Below are positions 49,679 to 59,319 of a DNA stretch of 64,000 bases, in pieces. The notes under the pieces are model-generated. The model ran no database searches. It was not told the DNA's origin and saw nothing but the letters and a program-made list of their open reading frames with translations. How positions within the stretch are numbered: the stretch's first letter is position 1; each line of letters begins with the position of its first letter. The translations under genes and the position numbers were made by a program. The DNA comes from an uncultured Planktomarina sp. (lineage in GTDB: Bacteria; Pseudomonadota; Alphaproteobacteria; Rhodobacterales; Rhodobacteraceae), in contig CAJJBZ010000003.1 in the NCBI GenBank assembly GCA_905182535.1, forward strand, positions 124,001-188,000. The letters are read 5' to 3'.

Positions 49679-50710
49679 ATGCAAATCGCAAATCGCAAAA
49701 TTGGACCAAACGAAAAACCTTTGGTGATCGCCGAGATTGGCATTAACCATGGTGGCGACGTTGAGGTTGCAAAGTATATGGTGCAATTGGCAGCAAAATC
49801 TGGCTGTGAGTGCATTAAGCACCAAACACATTTTGTCGAAGACGAAATGACCGAAGCGGCGAAACAGATCTTTCCGCCAAATGCAGAAATATCGATATGG
49901 GATGTCATGTCCGCTTGCGCGTTGTCCAAAGACGATGAAATCGTTCTGAAAAACTACACTGAAGACCTAGGACTAATTTACCTCTCAACCCCGTTCTCAC
50001 GCTCAGCTTCAGATTTTTTGGAAGAGATTGGCGTGCCGGGGTTCAAAATTGGATCCGGTGAGGCCGACAACCTGCCACTGATCCGCCATATTGCTAAAAA
50101 GGGCAAACCTGTGATCATGTCCACAGGCATGCAAACCATTGAGAGTATCCGCCAAAGCGTTCAAATACTTGAGGAATCCGGCGTCGATTATGCATTGTTA
50201 GAGTGCACCAATCTCTATCCCTCACCACCAGAAATTGTCTCACTGAGAGGCGTTCGAGATCTAAAAGTAGCCTTCCCGAAAGCCATTATTGGCTTTTCCG
50301 ACCATTCCATCGGTCCAGAAATGGCCTTGGCCTCCGTCGCTTTGGGCGCTTGCATTCTTGAGCGGCATTATACCGACAGCCGCTACCGCAAGGGCCCGGA
50401 CATCGCTTGTTCTATGGACCCTGCCGAACTGCGCCATTTGATCGATCGATCAAAAGAAATCCATATAGCCCTGGGTAATGAGAAGATGCGCACCGGACCC
50501 GAAGAGGATGTCTACCACTTTGCTAGAGCTAGTATTGTGGCCGACAAAAACCTACCCAACGGCCATAGGATCGTCGAACAAGATATATGGGCGCGCCGCC
50601 CAGGTAATGGAGAAATCCCCGGGTTCAAATTTGATGAGATCTTGGGCAAGCGCCTGACCCGCGCTGTAAGCCGCAATGATCAGCTCAAATGGAGCGATTT
50701 GACTGACTGA
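49679..50710 (+). CDS. neuB: N-acetylneuraminate/legionaminate synthase family protein (NeuB)
   Basis: Condenses an N-acetylated hexosamine-type sugar with phosphoenolpyruvate to a 9-carbon nonulosonic acid. 343 residues from ATG 49679, with GGAGC upstream. NeuB TIM barrel: VIAEIGINHGGDVEVAKYMVQ, ECIKHQTH, KIGSGEADNLPLIRHIAKKGKPVIMSTGM, CILERHYTDSRYRKGPD; SAF domain at the C terminus (ARRPGNGEIPGFKFDEILGK). Neu5Ac, legionaminic and pseudaminic synthases share these motifs; the product is not resolved. Confidence 0.9.
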   Translation: MQIANRKIGPNEKPLVIAEIGINHGGDVEVAKYMVQLAAKSGCECIKHQTHFVEDEMTEAAKQIFPPNAEISIWDVMSACALSKDDEIVLKNYTEDLGLIYLSTPFSRSASDFLEEIGVPGFKIGSGEADNLPLIRHIAKKGKPVIMSTGMQTIESIRQSVQILEESGVDYALLECTNLYPSPPEIVSLRGVRDLKVAFPKAIIGFSDHSIGPEMALASVALGACILERHYTDSRYRKGPDIACSMDPAELRHLIDRSKEIHIALGNEKMRTGPEEDVYHFARASIVADKNLPNGHRIVEQDIWARRPGNGEIPGFKFDEILGKRLTRAVSRNDQLKWSDLTD

Positions 50711-50768
50711 AGCCGTGCGCATCGCAGTTATCGTTTTGCTTGTGCCCAATTTAGAGTAAAAGGTCCCT

Positions 50769-51899
50769 ATGACACACAAATTACGCCTTCTCTTTGTTAC
50801 CGGAACGCGGGCAGATTTCGGAAAGATCGAACCCTTGGCCCGCACGGCAATCCAAAACGGGTTTGATGTGTCATTTTTTGTCACCGGCATGCATATGATG
50901 GAGAGCTACGGGTTGACCAAAATTGAGGTCAACCGCCTGCCTGGCGCCACAGTGCATGAATTTGTCAACCAACGGCCCGGCGACCCGCAAGATGTGATTC
51001 TGGCGAAAACCATTTTAGGGTTTTCTGACTTTATTGTGGAAGACAAGCCTGATCTCGTGCTGGTGCATGGGGATCGTGTTGAGGCACTGGCCTGCGCTTT
51101 GGTTTGCGCCACAAACTACGTCAAATGCGCCCATATTGAAGGTGGTGAAGTCTCCGGAACCATCGACGAAATTCTGCGCCATTGTAATTCGAAGTTGGCA
51201 TACTGCCATTTTGTCAGCTCCAAAACAGCCGGAAGACGGGTGCAAACACTGGGTGAGTCTGCGGATTCGATCCACGTCATCGGCTCACCAGAACTCGACA
51301 TCCACGCGCAACCATCCGGTTTTGTGCTGCAAGATGTGTTAGATCACTATGAAATTTCAAAATCTGACTACGGTATTTGTATCCTGCACCCAGTCACTTC
51401 AGAAGCTAATGACATGGGCCGACAAGCCACAGATTTATTTCGCGCATTGCAGCGAAGTGGCAAATACTTTGTCGTCATCAAGCCCAATAATGACCCAGGT
51501 TCCGAAGGCATTTTGTCAGTGATCAACACGCTTCCCGAGACGCAGTTCAAAGTCATTCCATCCATGCGCTTCGGGCGCTTCTCAGAGTTACTGCGCAACG
51601 CAGCTTGCATTTTAGGTAATTCCTCCTCAGGTGTGCGCGAGGCCCCCTTTCTTGGTATTGCTTCGTTGGATGTGGGGTCCCGGCAAACCGACCGAGCCTT
51701 CAGCGTCTCCATATCTAAGCTGGCAGCAGAAGATACCAACGGCATCCTAGATTTTATAGCCACCAACTGGCACAAATCCTATGAGCGTCAGACAGAATTT
51801 GGTGATGGAAATGCCACGCAAAAGTTTATTAACCTACTAAAGTCCAACACCTTTTGGCAACGCTCAATGCAAAAGAAATTCCATGACATTTCATCGTAA
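50769..51899 (+). CDS. neuC: UDP-N-acetylglucosamine 2-epimerase family hydrolase (NeuC-like)
   Basis: A 376-residue enzyme of the GT-B epimerase fold. N terminus KLRLLFVTGTRADFGKIEPL, DLVLVHGDRVEALACAL, CAHIEGGEVSGTIDEILRHCNSKL, HVIGSPELD, and C-terminal ACILGNSSSGVREAPFLG. NeuC-type members hydrolyse UDP-GlcNAc or UDP-2,4-diacetamido sugars to give the hexosamine used by NeuB. Its position right after neuB supports this. It overlaps the downstream Kdo-transferase-like gene by 17 bases. Confidence 0.9.
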   Translation: MTHKLRLLFVTGTRADFGKIEPLARTAIQNGFDVSFFVTGMHMMESYGLTKIEVNRLPGATVHEFVNQRPGDPQDVILAKTILGFSDFIVEDKPDLVLVHGDRVEALACALVCATNYVKCAHIEGGEVSGTIDEILRHCNSKLAYCHFVSSKTAGRRVQTLGESADSIHVIGSPELDIHAQPSGFVLQDVLDHYEISKSDYGICILHPVTSEANDMGRQATDLFRALQRSGKYFVVIKPNNDPGSEGILSVINTLPETQFKVIPSMRFGRFSELLRNAACILGNSSSGVREAPFLGIASLDVGSRQTDRAFSVSISKLAAEDTNGILDFIATNWHKSYERQTEFGDGNATQKFINLLKSNTFWQRSMQKKFHDISS

Positions 51900-53154
51900 T
51901 CTAGCGGAAACTGCTAGCCTTGCCCTATACAGAGCAATCACCACTCTAATTACACCATTTCTAGGCCAGCATCTAAAAAAACGGCTAAAACGCGGCAAAG
52001 AACACCCTAGCCGGTGGCGCGAAAAACAAGGATTTTCTGTTACAGCGCGGCCAAACGGCAAGCTCATCTGGCTCAATGCCGTGGGCCTAGGGGAAGTTAT
52101 GGCACTGCGCGGCCTTATAGTAGCCTTACATAATCGCGATCCAGAGCTTAATTTTCTAGTAACCTCCTCGACATTAGTATCCGCCGAGACCTTTGCCAAA
52201 AACTTACCGCCAAACACACTACACCAATTTCTACCACTCGACAGCCCAGCTTACACACGGCGTTTTTTAGACCACTGGAAGCCCAACCTTGCACTGTGGT
52301 CGGAACAAGATATTTGGCCCGGGCTAGTGTTCCAAACATCACACAGGAATATCCCACAAGCACTGGTTAATGTGCGTATGACCAAGACATCGTTTCGCAA
52401 TAAAACCTTTGTGCAGGCATTGTTTCGCGCCACATATAAAAATTTCTCCTTGATTTCAGCGCAGGAGCCGCAGACAGCAAATGCACTCAAAACACTTTCG
52501 GTACGCGAAGACATTCAGATTGATGGCTCTCTAAAGCCCCATTGTCCACCATTGTTTGTCGATCCCAAAGGGCAGGCAGAATTTTCTACTGCAGCCATTG
52601 GAAGATCCATTTGGCTTGCAGCCTCCTGTCATCCAGAAGATGAAGACCTGGCCCTTCAAGCCCAACGCTTACTGTTGGCCAAAGGGGCTAATCCTCTGCT
52701 GATCTTGGCCCCACGTCATCCGAGCCGAACTGATGAAATACTTGCAAAGCTTGACGGATTAAGTGTTAAAATACATAGCCGCGGCGAATTACCAGCAGCT
52801 GAAACACAAATCTACCTTGCAGACTCTTTCGCTGAAATGGGCCTTTGGTATGCAAGTTCAGAGCAAGCCCTCATCGGCGGCACTTTCAGCGCAGTTGAGG
52901 GGCATAATCCTTGGGAAGCTTTACAGCTTGGTTGCGGAGTTATGCACGGACCACGGGTGGAAAATTTTGTAACTGACTTTGATATTCTTCGACAAGCGAA
53001 AGCCTGTTTTGCGGTCCACAACGCTGAAGATATAGTCGCACATGTCACATCCCCACCCGCACGTGGACTTGAGAGCTTTGAACGCCTACAACATGCCAAC
53101 CGGTCCAAAATAAGCAATCTTACAGATCAGCTGCTTAAATTAATTCGGGCGTAG
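51883..53154 (+). CDS. Kdo-transferase-like protein 1 (GT30)
   Basis: A 423-residue protein of the WaaA/KdtA family (Glycos_transf_N plus GT-B half). Motifs: WLNAVGLGEVMALRGLIVAL, where the family reads HAVSVGE and the Glu is retained; SEQDIWPGL (family ETELWP); and GGTFSAVEGHNPWEALQLG (family GGH-NPLEP). WaaA attaches Kdo from CMP-Kdo to lipid A. The substitutions and its coupling to neuB-neuC hint at another CMP-activated acidic sugar. The start ATG 51883 is inside neuC. Confidence 0.82.
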   Translation: MTFHRNLAETASLALYRAITTLITPFLGQHLKKRLKRGKEHPSRWREKQGFSVTARPNGKLIWLNAVGLGEVMALRGLIVALHNRDPELNFLVTSSTLVSAETFAKNLPPNTLHQFLPLDSPAYTRRFLDHWKPNLALWSEQDIWPGLVFQTSHRNIPQALVNVRMTKTSFRNKTFVQALFRATYKNFSLISAQEPQTANALKTLSVREDIQIDGSLKPHCPPLFVDPKGQAEFSTAAIGRSIWLAASCHPEDEDLALQAQRLLLAKGANPLLILAPRHPSRTDEILAKLDGLSVKIHSRGELPAAETQIYLADSFAEMGLWYASSEQALIGGTFSAVEGHNPWEALQLGCGVMHGPRVENFVTDFDILRQAKACFAVHNAEDIVAHVTSPPARGLESFERLQHANRSKISNLTDQLLKLIRA

Positions 53155-53172
53155 TCAAGAAACGAGCTTATT

Positions 53173-54506
53173 GTGGCGCAAAACCCAGCCTTCCCATGCT
53201 TAAATGTCCGTATAATGCTGGCTTTGTACTGGTTAATCTGGTTGGTTTGTATGCCTGTTATCCTGGTTTACCTATATCTTCGAAGTCGTCGTGAGCCAGA
53301 ATATTTCAAATTTCTTGGCGAGCGCTTTGGCCATCACCAACTACGCAAAGGCCCCCATATTTGGATTCATGCGGTGTCTTTGGGCGAGTTGCGCTCTGCC
53401 GCGCCATTGATTGTGCATCTGTTAGAAGGCCCCCTGCCGATTGTGATCACCCATTTCACCCCCGCCGGACGGCGCGAGGTAGCACGTTTGTTTTCTTCGG
53501 CCGTTGCGGATGGGCGGTTGACGCCCTGCTATATCCCCTTCGATTATGACGCAGCCTTTAAACGGTTTTTTAATGCCTTCTCCCCCACTTATGGCCTCGT
53601 GATGGAGGTTGAATTTTGGCCTGGCATGATCATGAGCAGCCGGAAATGTGGCGTGCCGCTTGTTCTTGTGCAACGGGCAATATCCCAGAAAAAGTTTTGA
53701 GAGGGACCAATCGCGGTTTTTTTCCAGAGCGAAAGTTGTCTCAGGCTTTGCCGGCGTGATGGTGAAATCTCAGCTGCAAGCGGATCGGTTTCGCGAACTT
53801 GGCGTAAAGAAAATAGCCGTGACCGGTGAAATGCGCTTCGAACAACCCATTCCGCAAGATCACCTCGACGCGGCCCATAACCTGCGCACCGCAGCTTTTG
53901 CAGAACGTTCCATAATCACGCTAGCCAGCGTTGTGGAGGGGGAGGACGACAGGTTTTTAGAATTGATAGCAGCAATACGAACTCATTTTGCAAACCAAAA
54001 AAAATCTGCCCCACTCTTCATCTACGTACCACGCGCACCAGACCGCTTTGAACTGGTAGCAGATATGATCAGCAAACGTGGCTTAAGATATGCAAGACGA
54101 AGCGAATGGCTCAATTCTGCTTTACACCCGGAACCTGAAAGTACGATGAGCACGTTTGACATCCTGCTTGGAGACAGTATTGGGGAAATGTATTTTTATC
54201 TAGAGCTATGTGATCTCGCAATTGTCGGCGGTGGCTTTGGCCCTAAAGGCTCACACAACATCTCTGAACCTCTCTGCCTCAAAAAACCAGTCATCATTGG
54301 ACCTAATGATTACACAATCGAATTTCCTGCGCGCGAGGCCATTGCTGCCGGGGTTTGCCTCAGGATGGATTTTGACAAACTCACAGGCGACTTGAAAAAG
54401 CGCATAAAGGGTGACGTTGAAATACGGGTTCAAAGAGACTGTCGGCGGCGGGACGGAAAAAACCATCGCTGCGCTTGAAGCTTTTTTGCTGACTACCAGC
54501 CGCTAA
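53173..54506 (+). CDS. Kdo-transferase-like protein 2 (GT30, two frameshifts)
   Basis: A second WaaA-type protein of about 430 residues. The N-terminal piece has an inner-membrane helix, then WIHAVSLGELRSAAPL and VMEVEFWPGMIMSS. A surplus base near 53667 breaks the frame; after it come CNGQYPRKSFERD and VVGGGFGPKGSHNISEPLCL. A second shift near 54425 hides the C terminus GFKETVGGGTEKTIAALEAFL, which ends at 54506. The start is the GTG at 53173 or ATG at 53215. This copy is closer to canonical WaaA than copy 1. Its end overlaps the SDR gene end by 14 bases. Confidence 0.82.
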
Positions 54507-55286
54507 AACCGCCATCCACATTGACCATTTGTCCAGTCATATATCCAGCACCTTCTGAGCATAAAAATAGCATCACATCAGCGATTTCTTGAGGTTCAGC
54601 CATGCGTCCCGCCATGATCAACTTGCTCACCCGATTTTGGAACTCATCGGAATGTCCGTTGAATACCGCGCCCGGAGCAATGGTGTTGACCGTACAGCCA
54701 CGCTCAGCCCAATAGCCCGCCAACCAGAGCGTCAGGCCATGGATACCGGCCTTGGTACTCGAATAGGCTGAGAACGACTTAAATGGCATGTCCTTGTAGA
54801 TCTCATGATGCGGGCCGTTCAACGCATACATTGACGCCACATTGACCAAATGCCGCAGGGTAGCGGCCAACAATATCAATATCCATTTGGCGCGCGATCA
54901 AAAATGCTCCAGTGAGATTGACCCTTATGGTCTTCTCCCAATCTTCCAAAGAGGTATTGGCAAAATCCGGAAAGCTTTTGCCCGCTCCCATCAACATCTC
55001 GCCAGTAATTGCGGCATTGTTAAGCACCACATTGGGCAGATGACCATCAGCCGCCACGCGTTTGAAAATCTCTTTGACTTGATCCTCGTCCGCCACATCC
55101 AAATCGTAAAATGCAAAATTCAAATTTTCGCCAAAAGATTCTTGCAACGCATCAGCGCGCGCACCCAGAAGATCAGTTGCCACAACCCGGGCACCCGGAT
55201 GCAAGCATGTTACGCACATAGGTGGTGCCCAGAACACCGCCTGATCCGGTGATGAAAATTGTTCTTTTTTCAAGCAAGCTGGTCAC
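54493..55286 (-). CDS. SDR-family oxidoreductase of the nonulosonate block (two frameshifts)
   Basis: A short-chain dehydrogenase of about 264 residues. From GTG 55286, with AAGGA upstream, it reads [19 protein letters not shown] (NAD loop), then after a surplus base near 55198 GARVVATDLLGARADAL, NVVLNNAAITG, and after a second break near 54860 VNVASMYALNGPHHEIY, SAYSSTKAGIHGL (catalytic Y-x-x-x-K) and GAGYMTGQMVNVDGGF. PtmA-like proteins in nonulosonate clusters look like this. Overlaps the CMP-sugar synthetase stop. Confidence 0.85.
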
Positions 55287-55946
55287 TGGTTTGTTCCTTC
55301 ATTAGAAATTTAACGATCTTAAAATCAAGCTCGCTGTCAATATCCACACAGCGTTCGGATGGCATCAAAAACGGTAACACCCGGCCTTCAAACAGCGAGG
55401 TGGCTGATTTCAAATAGGCTGGATCCAACACATAGGTGGATGCGGCATGCTCGTAGACCACTGGCGCTTGCTGTCGTGCAACATCATGATTGAGCCAAAT
55501 TGACTGAGCACTGCATCACCCAGATCATCACGATCTACTGAAGTTATAACAACATGATCTAAGCCAAGATTTTTAACTGTTTGAGAAACTCTGTATGGCT
55601 CAAATTGATCAAGAGCCTCTGGTTTTCCAGTTTTCACATTACAGAATGCACAAGCTCGTTGTGCATGTATCCCCCAGTGACGCAATGAATGCTGCCAGAC
55701 TGTCCTTTTTGACGCAACATCCGTGCACAGTTCGGGCGGGCGCATCCCGATATCAAGCGTTTGTTTACTGCGCGCATGGCGATAGATATCTTCATCATCA
55801 GTCGAGACAATCACAACATCAATGCGGGGGTTGCCCAGCAATTGATCCAAGGACCAATCGATTAACGGCTTGCCGTTCAAGGTGCGAAAATTCTTTCCCG
55901 GCACGCCTTTGCTGCCTTTGCGCGCGCCAATATGTCCGACAATCAT
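55270..55946 (-). CDS. CMP-nonulosonate synthetase (NeuA/PtmB type), interrupted
   Basis: A cytidylyltransferase of about 225 codons from ATG 55946, whose start overlaps the Gfo/Idh stop as ATGA. N terminus [20 protein letters not shown] is the nucleotide site, followed by [14 protein letters not shown] and TVWQHSL. The C terminus has [18 protein letters not shown] and [16 protein letters not shown]. The centre, where D/Q-x-T-x-PLR is expected, is instead LipA-like (next entry). The frame also breaks near 55450, where one base joins HDSKRQ to APVVYEH. Activates the NeuB product if intact; as read here it cannot. Confidence 0.75.
55515..55677 (-). other. Lipoyl synthase (LipA) radical-SAM segment inside the cytidylyltransferase
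   Basis: On the minus strand this 163-base piece encodes LGDTCT (if one surplus base near 55659 is dropped), then [19 protein letters not shown] and [18 protein letters not shown]. This is the C-x3-C-x2-C region of lipoyl synthase, which has no place in a NeuA-type enzyme. The composition is visibly more AT-rich than its flanks. Downstream the cytidylyltransferase resumes at [15 protein letters not shown]. It replaces rather than adds to the central domain. Confidence 0.85.
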
Positions 55947-56895
55947 TGCAGGTCTACCTTTTTTGTGCCGATAAAATCTCTTTGCTCCCAAGCCTGAGCG
56001 ATCAAACTACAACTGTCGCGCACGAGATCCATTCTGGGCATATCTAAGCATATCTCATCGCCCGAACCCTCCACCAAAGTCGTAAAATCATGCATTATGT
56101 CCATAAACATCGCATTCCGTTCCAGAGTAAACCCATGCTCTGTAACACCCACAGCCGTAGAAACTGTGGCGGAGTTGCTAACGTAGTTGAACGCCACATT
56201 TTGCGTACAGCCGATTAAACTGCCAGAGCGGATTAAAACCGGCGATAGGTAGTCCATCGCCACCGTAGCCGGGCCCCAGTAGGCGAACTCAGCGACAGGT
56301 TTGAGGCAAAATCGACCCCAGGAAAGCGCTCATCCCCAATAGATGTAACGGCAGAAACCTCCAGAGATGGACAAATCATACACGCCAAATCCACCTCATG
56401 ACACAGGTCCAGCAAAACCCCGCCCCCTTTGGCGCGGGCGGCGTAGCTTTTAGAAAATGACCAATTCTCACGCCATTGGCGCACATCATGACCAACTTCA
56501 AAATGTAATCTGAAAAAATCACTGCCGTCGAATTCAGACAAAAATCTAGTGAGCGGGTGGTAGCGCAACATAAAACCCACCATAGATCGCTTCTGCAAAG
56601 ACATCTCTGTACCATAGATCACGTCAACGTCACTTTGCGTAAAAGCCAGTGGTTTTTCAATATACATAGGCACGTTGGAAGCTGCACACATTTTCACCAG
56701 CTTAGACCGCACATCCGTAGCAGTGGCAATGATGACAGCCGCTTGACCATCACAGCGCGCTATACTGCTGGAAAATACCTCAGCATCAAAGCCTCGCCAA
56801 GCAAAATGCTCAACTGTTTTTCCCAGATCTTGCAAATTAGCTGCGTGACGGCGGCCAATAGACCCGCTGCCAACAACAAAATATGTCCAAGCCAT
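55943..56895 (-). CDS. Gfo/Idh/MocA-family oxidoreductase (one-base frameshift)
   Basis: An NAD(P)-dependent sugar dehydrogenase of about 317 residues. From ATG 56895: [20 protein letters not shown] (Rossmann), [17 protein letters not shown] with the EKP motif, and [17 protein letters not shown] with the catalytic His/Asp. Near 56270 the frame breaks; one base joins SPTGA to [13 protein letters not shown]. Genes of this type occur in legionaminate-like loci, but the reaction is not known. ATGA-coupled to the cytidylyltransferase. Confidence 0.85.
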
Positions 56896-57043
56896 GCCGT
56901 TGACCCCAATCCAAAGCAGTCGAAAATAATAAATCACCGGTGGATAACACCGAAACTCACCAAACACTCATATAGCCGATGCGGCTCTTAGGCTATAGAG
57001 TTATCAGCGGCAGAGCACTATGCTAACTCTTTCCTGGTGTGGG

Positions 57044-58211
57044 TCAGTCAGAGCCAAACAAATCTCGGGTAAAGACTTTATCAGCAACATCGGCGATTTC
57101 AGGCGCAGCGCGGTTGGCGATGATAACATCCGCTTCAGCTTTAAAAACGTTGAGATCTCCAACCAACCGCGAATTCAGAAATGTCGTATTCTCTATGGTG
57201 GGCTCATAAATAATCACCTCAACGCCCTTGGCTTTGAGCCGTTTCATAATGCTTTGAATAGAAGACTGGCGAAAGTTGTCAGAGCCCGCTTTCATCGCTA
57301 GTCGGAAAACTCCTACAATTTTAGGTCTTTTCATCAAAATCTGTTCGGCAAGAAAATCCTTACGGGTGCTGTTAGCATCCACAATGGCTTGAATAAGGTT
57401 TTGTGGTACTTGGCTAAAATTGGCCAAGAGCTGCTTCGTGTCCTTGGGTAGGCAATAACCTCCATATCCAAAGGACGGGTTATTGTAATGCACGCCAATA
57501 CGCGGATCGAGCCCCAACCCTTCGATAATCTGTCGTGGGTCCATGTCCAACGAAAGGGAGTAGCTATCTAACTCATTGAAGAAGGCAACGCGCATGGCCA
57601 GATAGGTATTGGCGAATAACTTGGTCGCTTCGGCTTCTCGGGCATCTGTATAAAGAATCGGCACATCAGTTTCCTGCGATGCCTCCAAGAGCATTTTAGC
57701 GAACACTTCCGCCCTTTTTGAACGTTCGCCCACAATAATCCTTGACGGATGTAGATTGTCGTAAAGAGCCCTACCTTCGCGCAGAAATTCCGGCGAGAAT
57801 ATAACCTGTTTGGTGCCCAGTTCAGCGCGCACTTGATTAACAAACCCAACAGGAATGGTCGATCTGATGATAATAACGGCCCCAGGATTAATCCTCGTTA
57901 CATCCGCAATGACCGAGACGACAGACGAAGTATCAAAAGAGTTTGTCGCAGCGTCATAATTTGTGGGCGTAGCTACAATCACATAATCTGCGCCCATATA
58001 GGCAGCCTCAGGTGCAAGCGTTGCGGTTAAATTGAGATCATGGCTGCTCAGAAACTCCTCAAGTTCGGGATCCGAAATCGGAGACTCTCCGGTCATTGAC
58101 CATAGTCACCCGTGACGCGTCCACATCGACCGCATAGACTTCATTTTTTTGGGCCAACAAAACCGCGTTGGTCAAACCAACGTAGCCAAGCCCTGCAACT
58201 GCTATTTTCAA
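57044..58211 (-). CDS. ugd: UDP-glucose/GDP-mannose dehydrogenase family protein (one-base frameshift)
   Basis: A nucleotide-sugar dehydrogenase of about 389 residues, the short Ugd type. From TTG 58211, with AGGGG 6 bases upstream: [20 protein letters not shown] and [11 protein letters not shown]; after a break near 58087, [47 protein letters not shown] and [15 protein letters not shown] (catalytic Cys). It oxidises UDP-glucose or a related sugar to a uronic acid, giving acidic surface sugars. Sits between Gfo/Idh and the epimerase. Confidence 0.9.
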
Positions 58212-58239
58212 TTTAATCCCCTAGCTCTATGCACAAATA

Positions 58240-59151
58240 TCAGCCTTCAGCCATGTCTTGGAGAAACGCAGTGATATGCGTGTCCAAAGAGTGCTGTTGT
58301 GTCCAGCCCAGCTCTTTAATTTTACCAGTGCGCAGCTCACCTCCCATCCGATTAGCAGGATTGGCACACTGGAATTCTGGTTCACAGCCAAACATGCGAC
58401 AGACGTCAATAATAGAATGGGGCTCATCAGCACCAATCCCATAGCCATCGCCAGCGCCCCTGCCGGCGGCTAACAAAACCCCATCCGTAATATCGTCAAC
58501 ATGAGTGAAATTGCGCCTCTGTGTCCCCGGGTTAGTAACCGGCAGTGCGGTAGCACCATTAAAGACTAGCTCCTTAAACTTACCAATTACAGTTGAATAT
58601 TTGCCATTTCGCAATTCACGGCCACCGTAGACATTGTAAAAATATACAATTGCGAATGGCAAATTGTACCATTTCGAAAAATCAATCAACAATTCCGTGT
58701 TAAGCGATTTAGCAGCCGTATAGGGAGACAAATGCCGCCCAGCCCCATTTTCTGCAAACTTGGTACTAGAACCAGAATATATTAATTTAGCCCCAGAAAT
58801 TTGCCAAAACTGGAGCAACGCGGCGAAAGACTTATATATGTTTGAAAGAGCAACGTGCGGCTCAGCCAAACTTTGTTCAACTCGGCTATACTCGCCGAAA
58901 TGGAATATATAATCGAATTTTTGGGTACCAAAAATTTCTACTATATCGTTAACTTCACCCTCAACATATAGTACACCTGCTATGTGATTTTCTTTAAGTC
59001 CAGAAAGATAATTATCTAAGCAAACAACTTCCTGAGATCCAAGCACAAGCTTCTGAGCCAAATGAGAACCCACAAACCCAGCACCGCCCGTAATAAGAAC
59101 TCTTTTCGCACGAAACAGCTCAATTATTGGATCCGCATTCACTTTTGCCAC
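58240..59151 (-). CDS. NAD-dependent epimerase/dehydratase (extended SDR)
   Basis: A 303-residue nucleotide-sugar epimerase. NAD site VLITGGAGFVGSHLAQKLV, FDYIFHFGEYSRVEQS, SGSSTKF with the catalytic Ser/Thr, SPYTAAKSLNTELL (Y-x-x-x-K), NVYGGRELRNGKYSTVIG and RRNFTHVDDITDGVLLA. Similar to UDP-glucose 4-epimerase or dTDP-sugar enzymes; the substrate is not predictable. First gene of the leftward sugar block; it precedes ugd by 28 bases. Intact. Confidence 0.88.
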   Translation of the reverse strand: MAKVNADPIIELFRAKRVLITGGAGFVGSHLAQKLVLGSQEVVCLDNYLSGLKENHIAGVLYVEGEVNDIVEIFGTQKFDYIFHFGEYSRVEQSLAEPHVALSNIYKSFAALLQFWQISGAKLIYSGSSTKFAENGAGRHLSPYTAAKSLNTELLIDFSKWYNLPFAIVYFYNVYGGRELRNGKYSTVIGKFKELVFNGATALPVTNPGTQRRNFTHVDDITDGVLLAAGRGAGDGYGIGADEPHSIIDVCRMFGCEPEFQCANPANRMGGELRTGKIKELGWTQQHSLDTHITAFLQDMAEG

Positions 59152-59319
59152 CTCTTAGTTTGCGGGCTGGGCCAGCTCATTATTAACATTTACGTTTTTC
59201 AAGTAAGTAGAAATCAAATACCTCCTACTTCAATGTAACATCACTTTGAGTTTTTTGCTAAATACTATGCGTTGCCCAAAGTCCATTCCAACAATGGAAA
59301 AAGCAATTGCCAGCATCAA

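Noticed and set aside
55595-56047. 150-codon plus-strand frame across the cytidylyltransferase region
   Set aside because: Antisense to genes with recognisable motifs; rich in His, Cys and Arg as expected of a shadow frame.
59152-59319. Plus-strand frame covering the end of xdhC from 59246
   Set aside because: It runs antisense through XdhC coding sequence and has no family resemblance.
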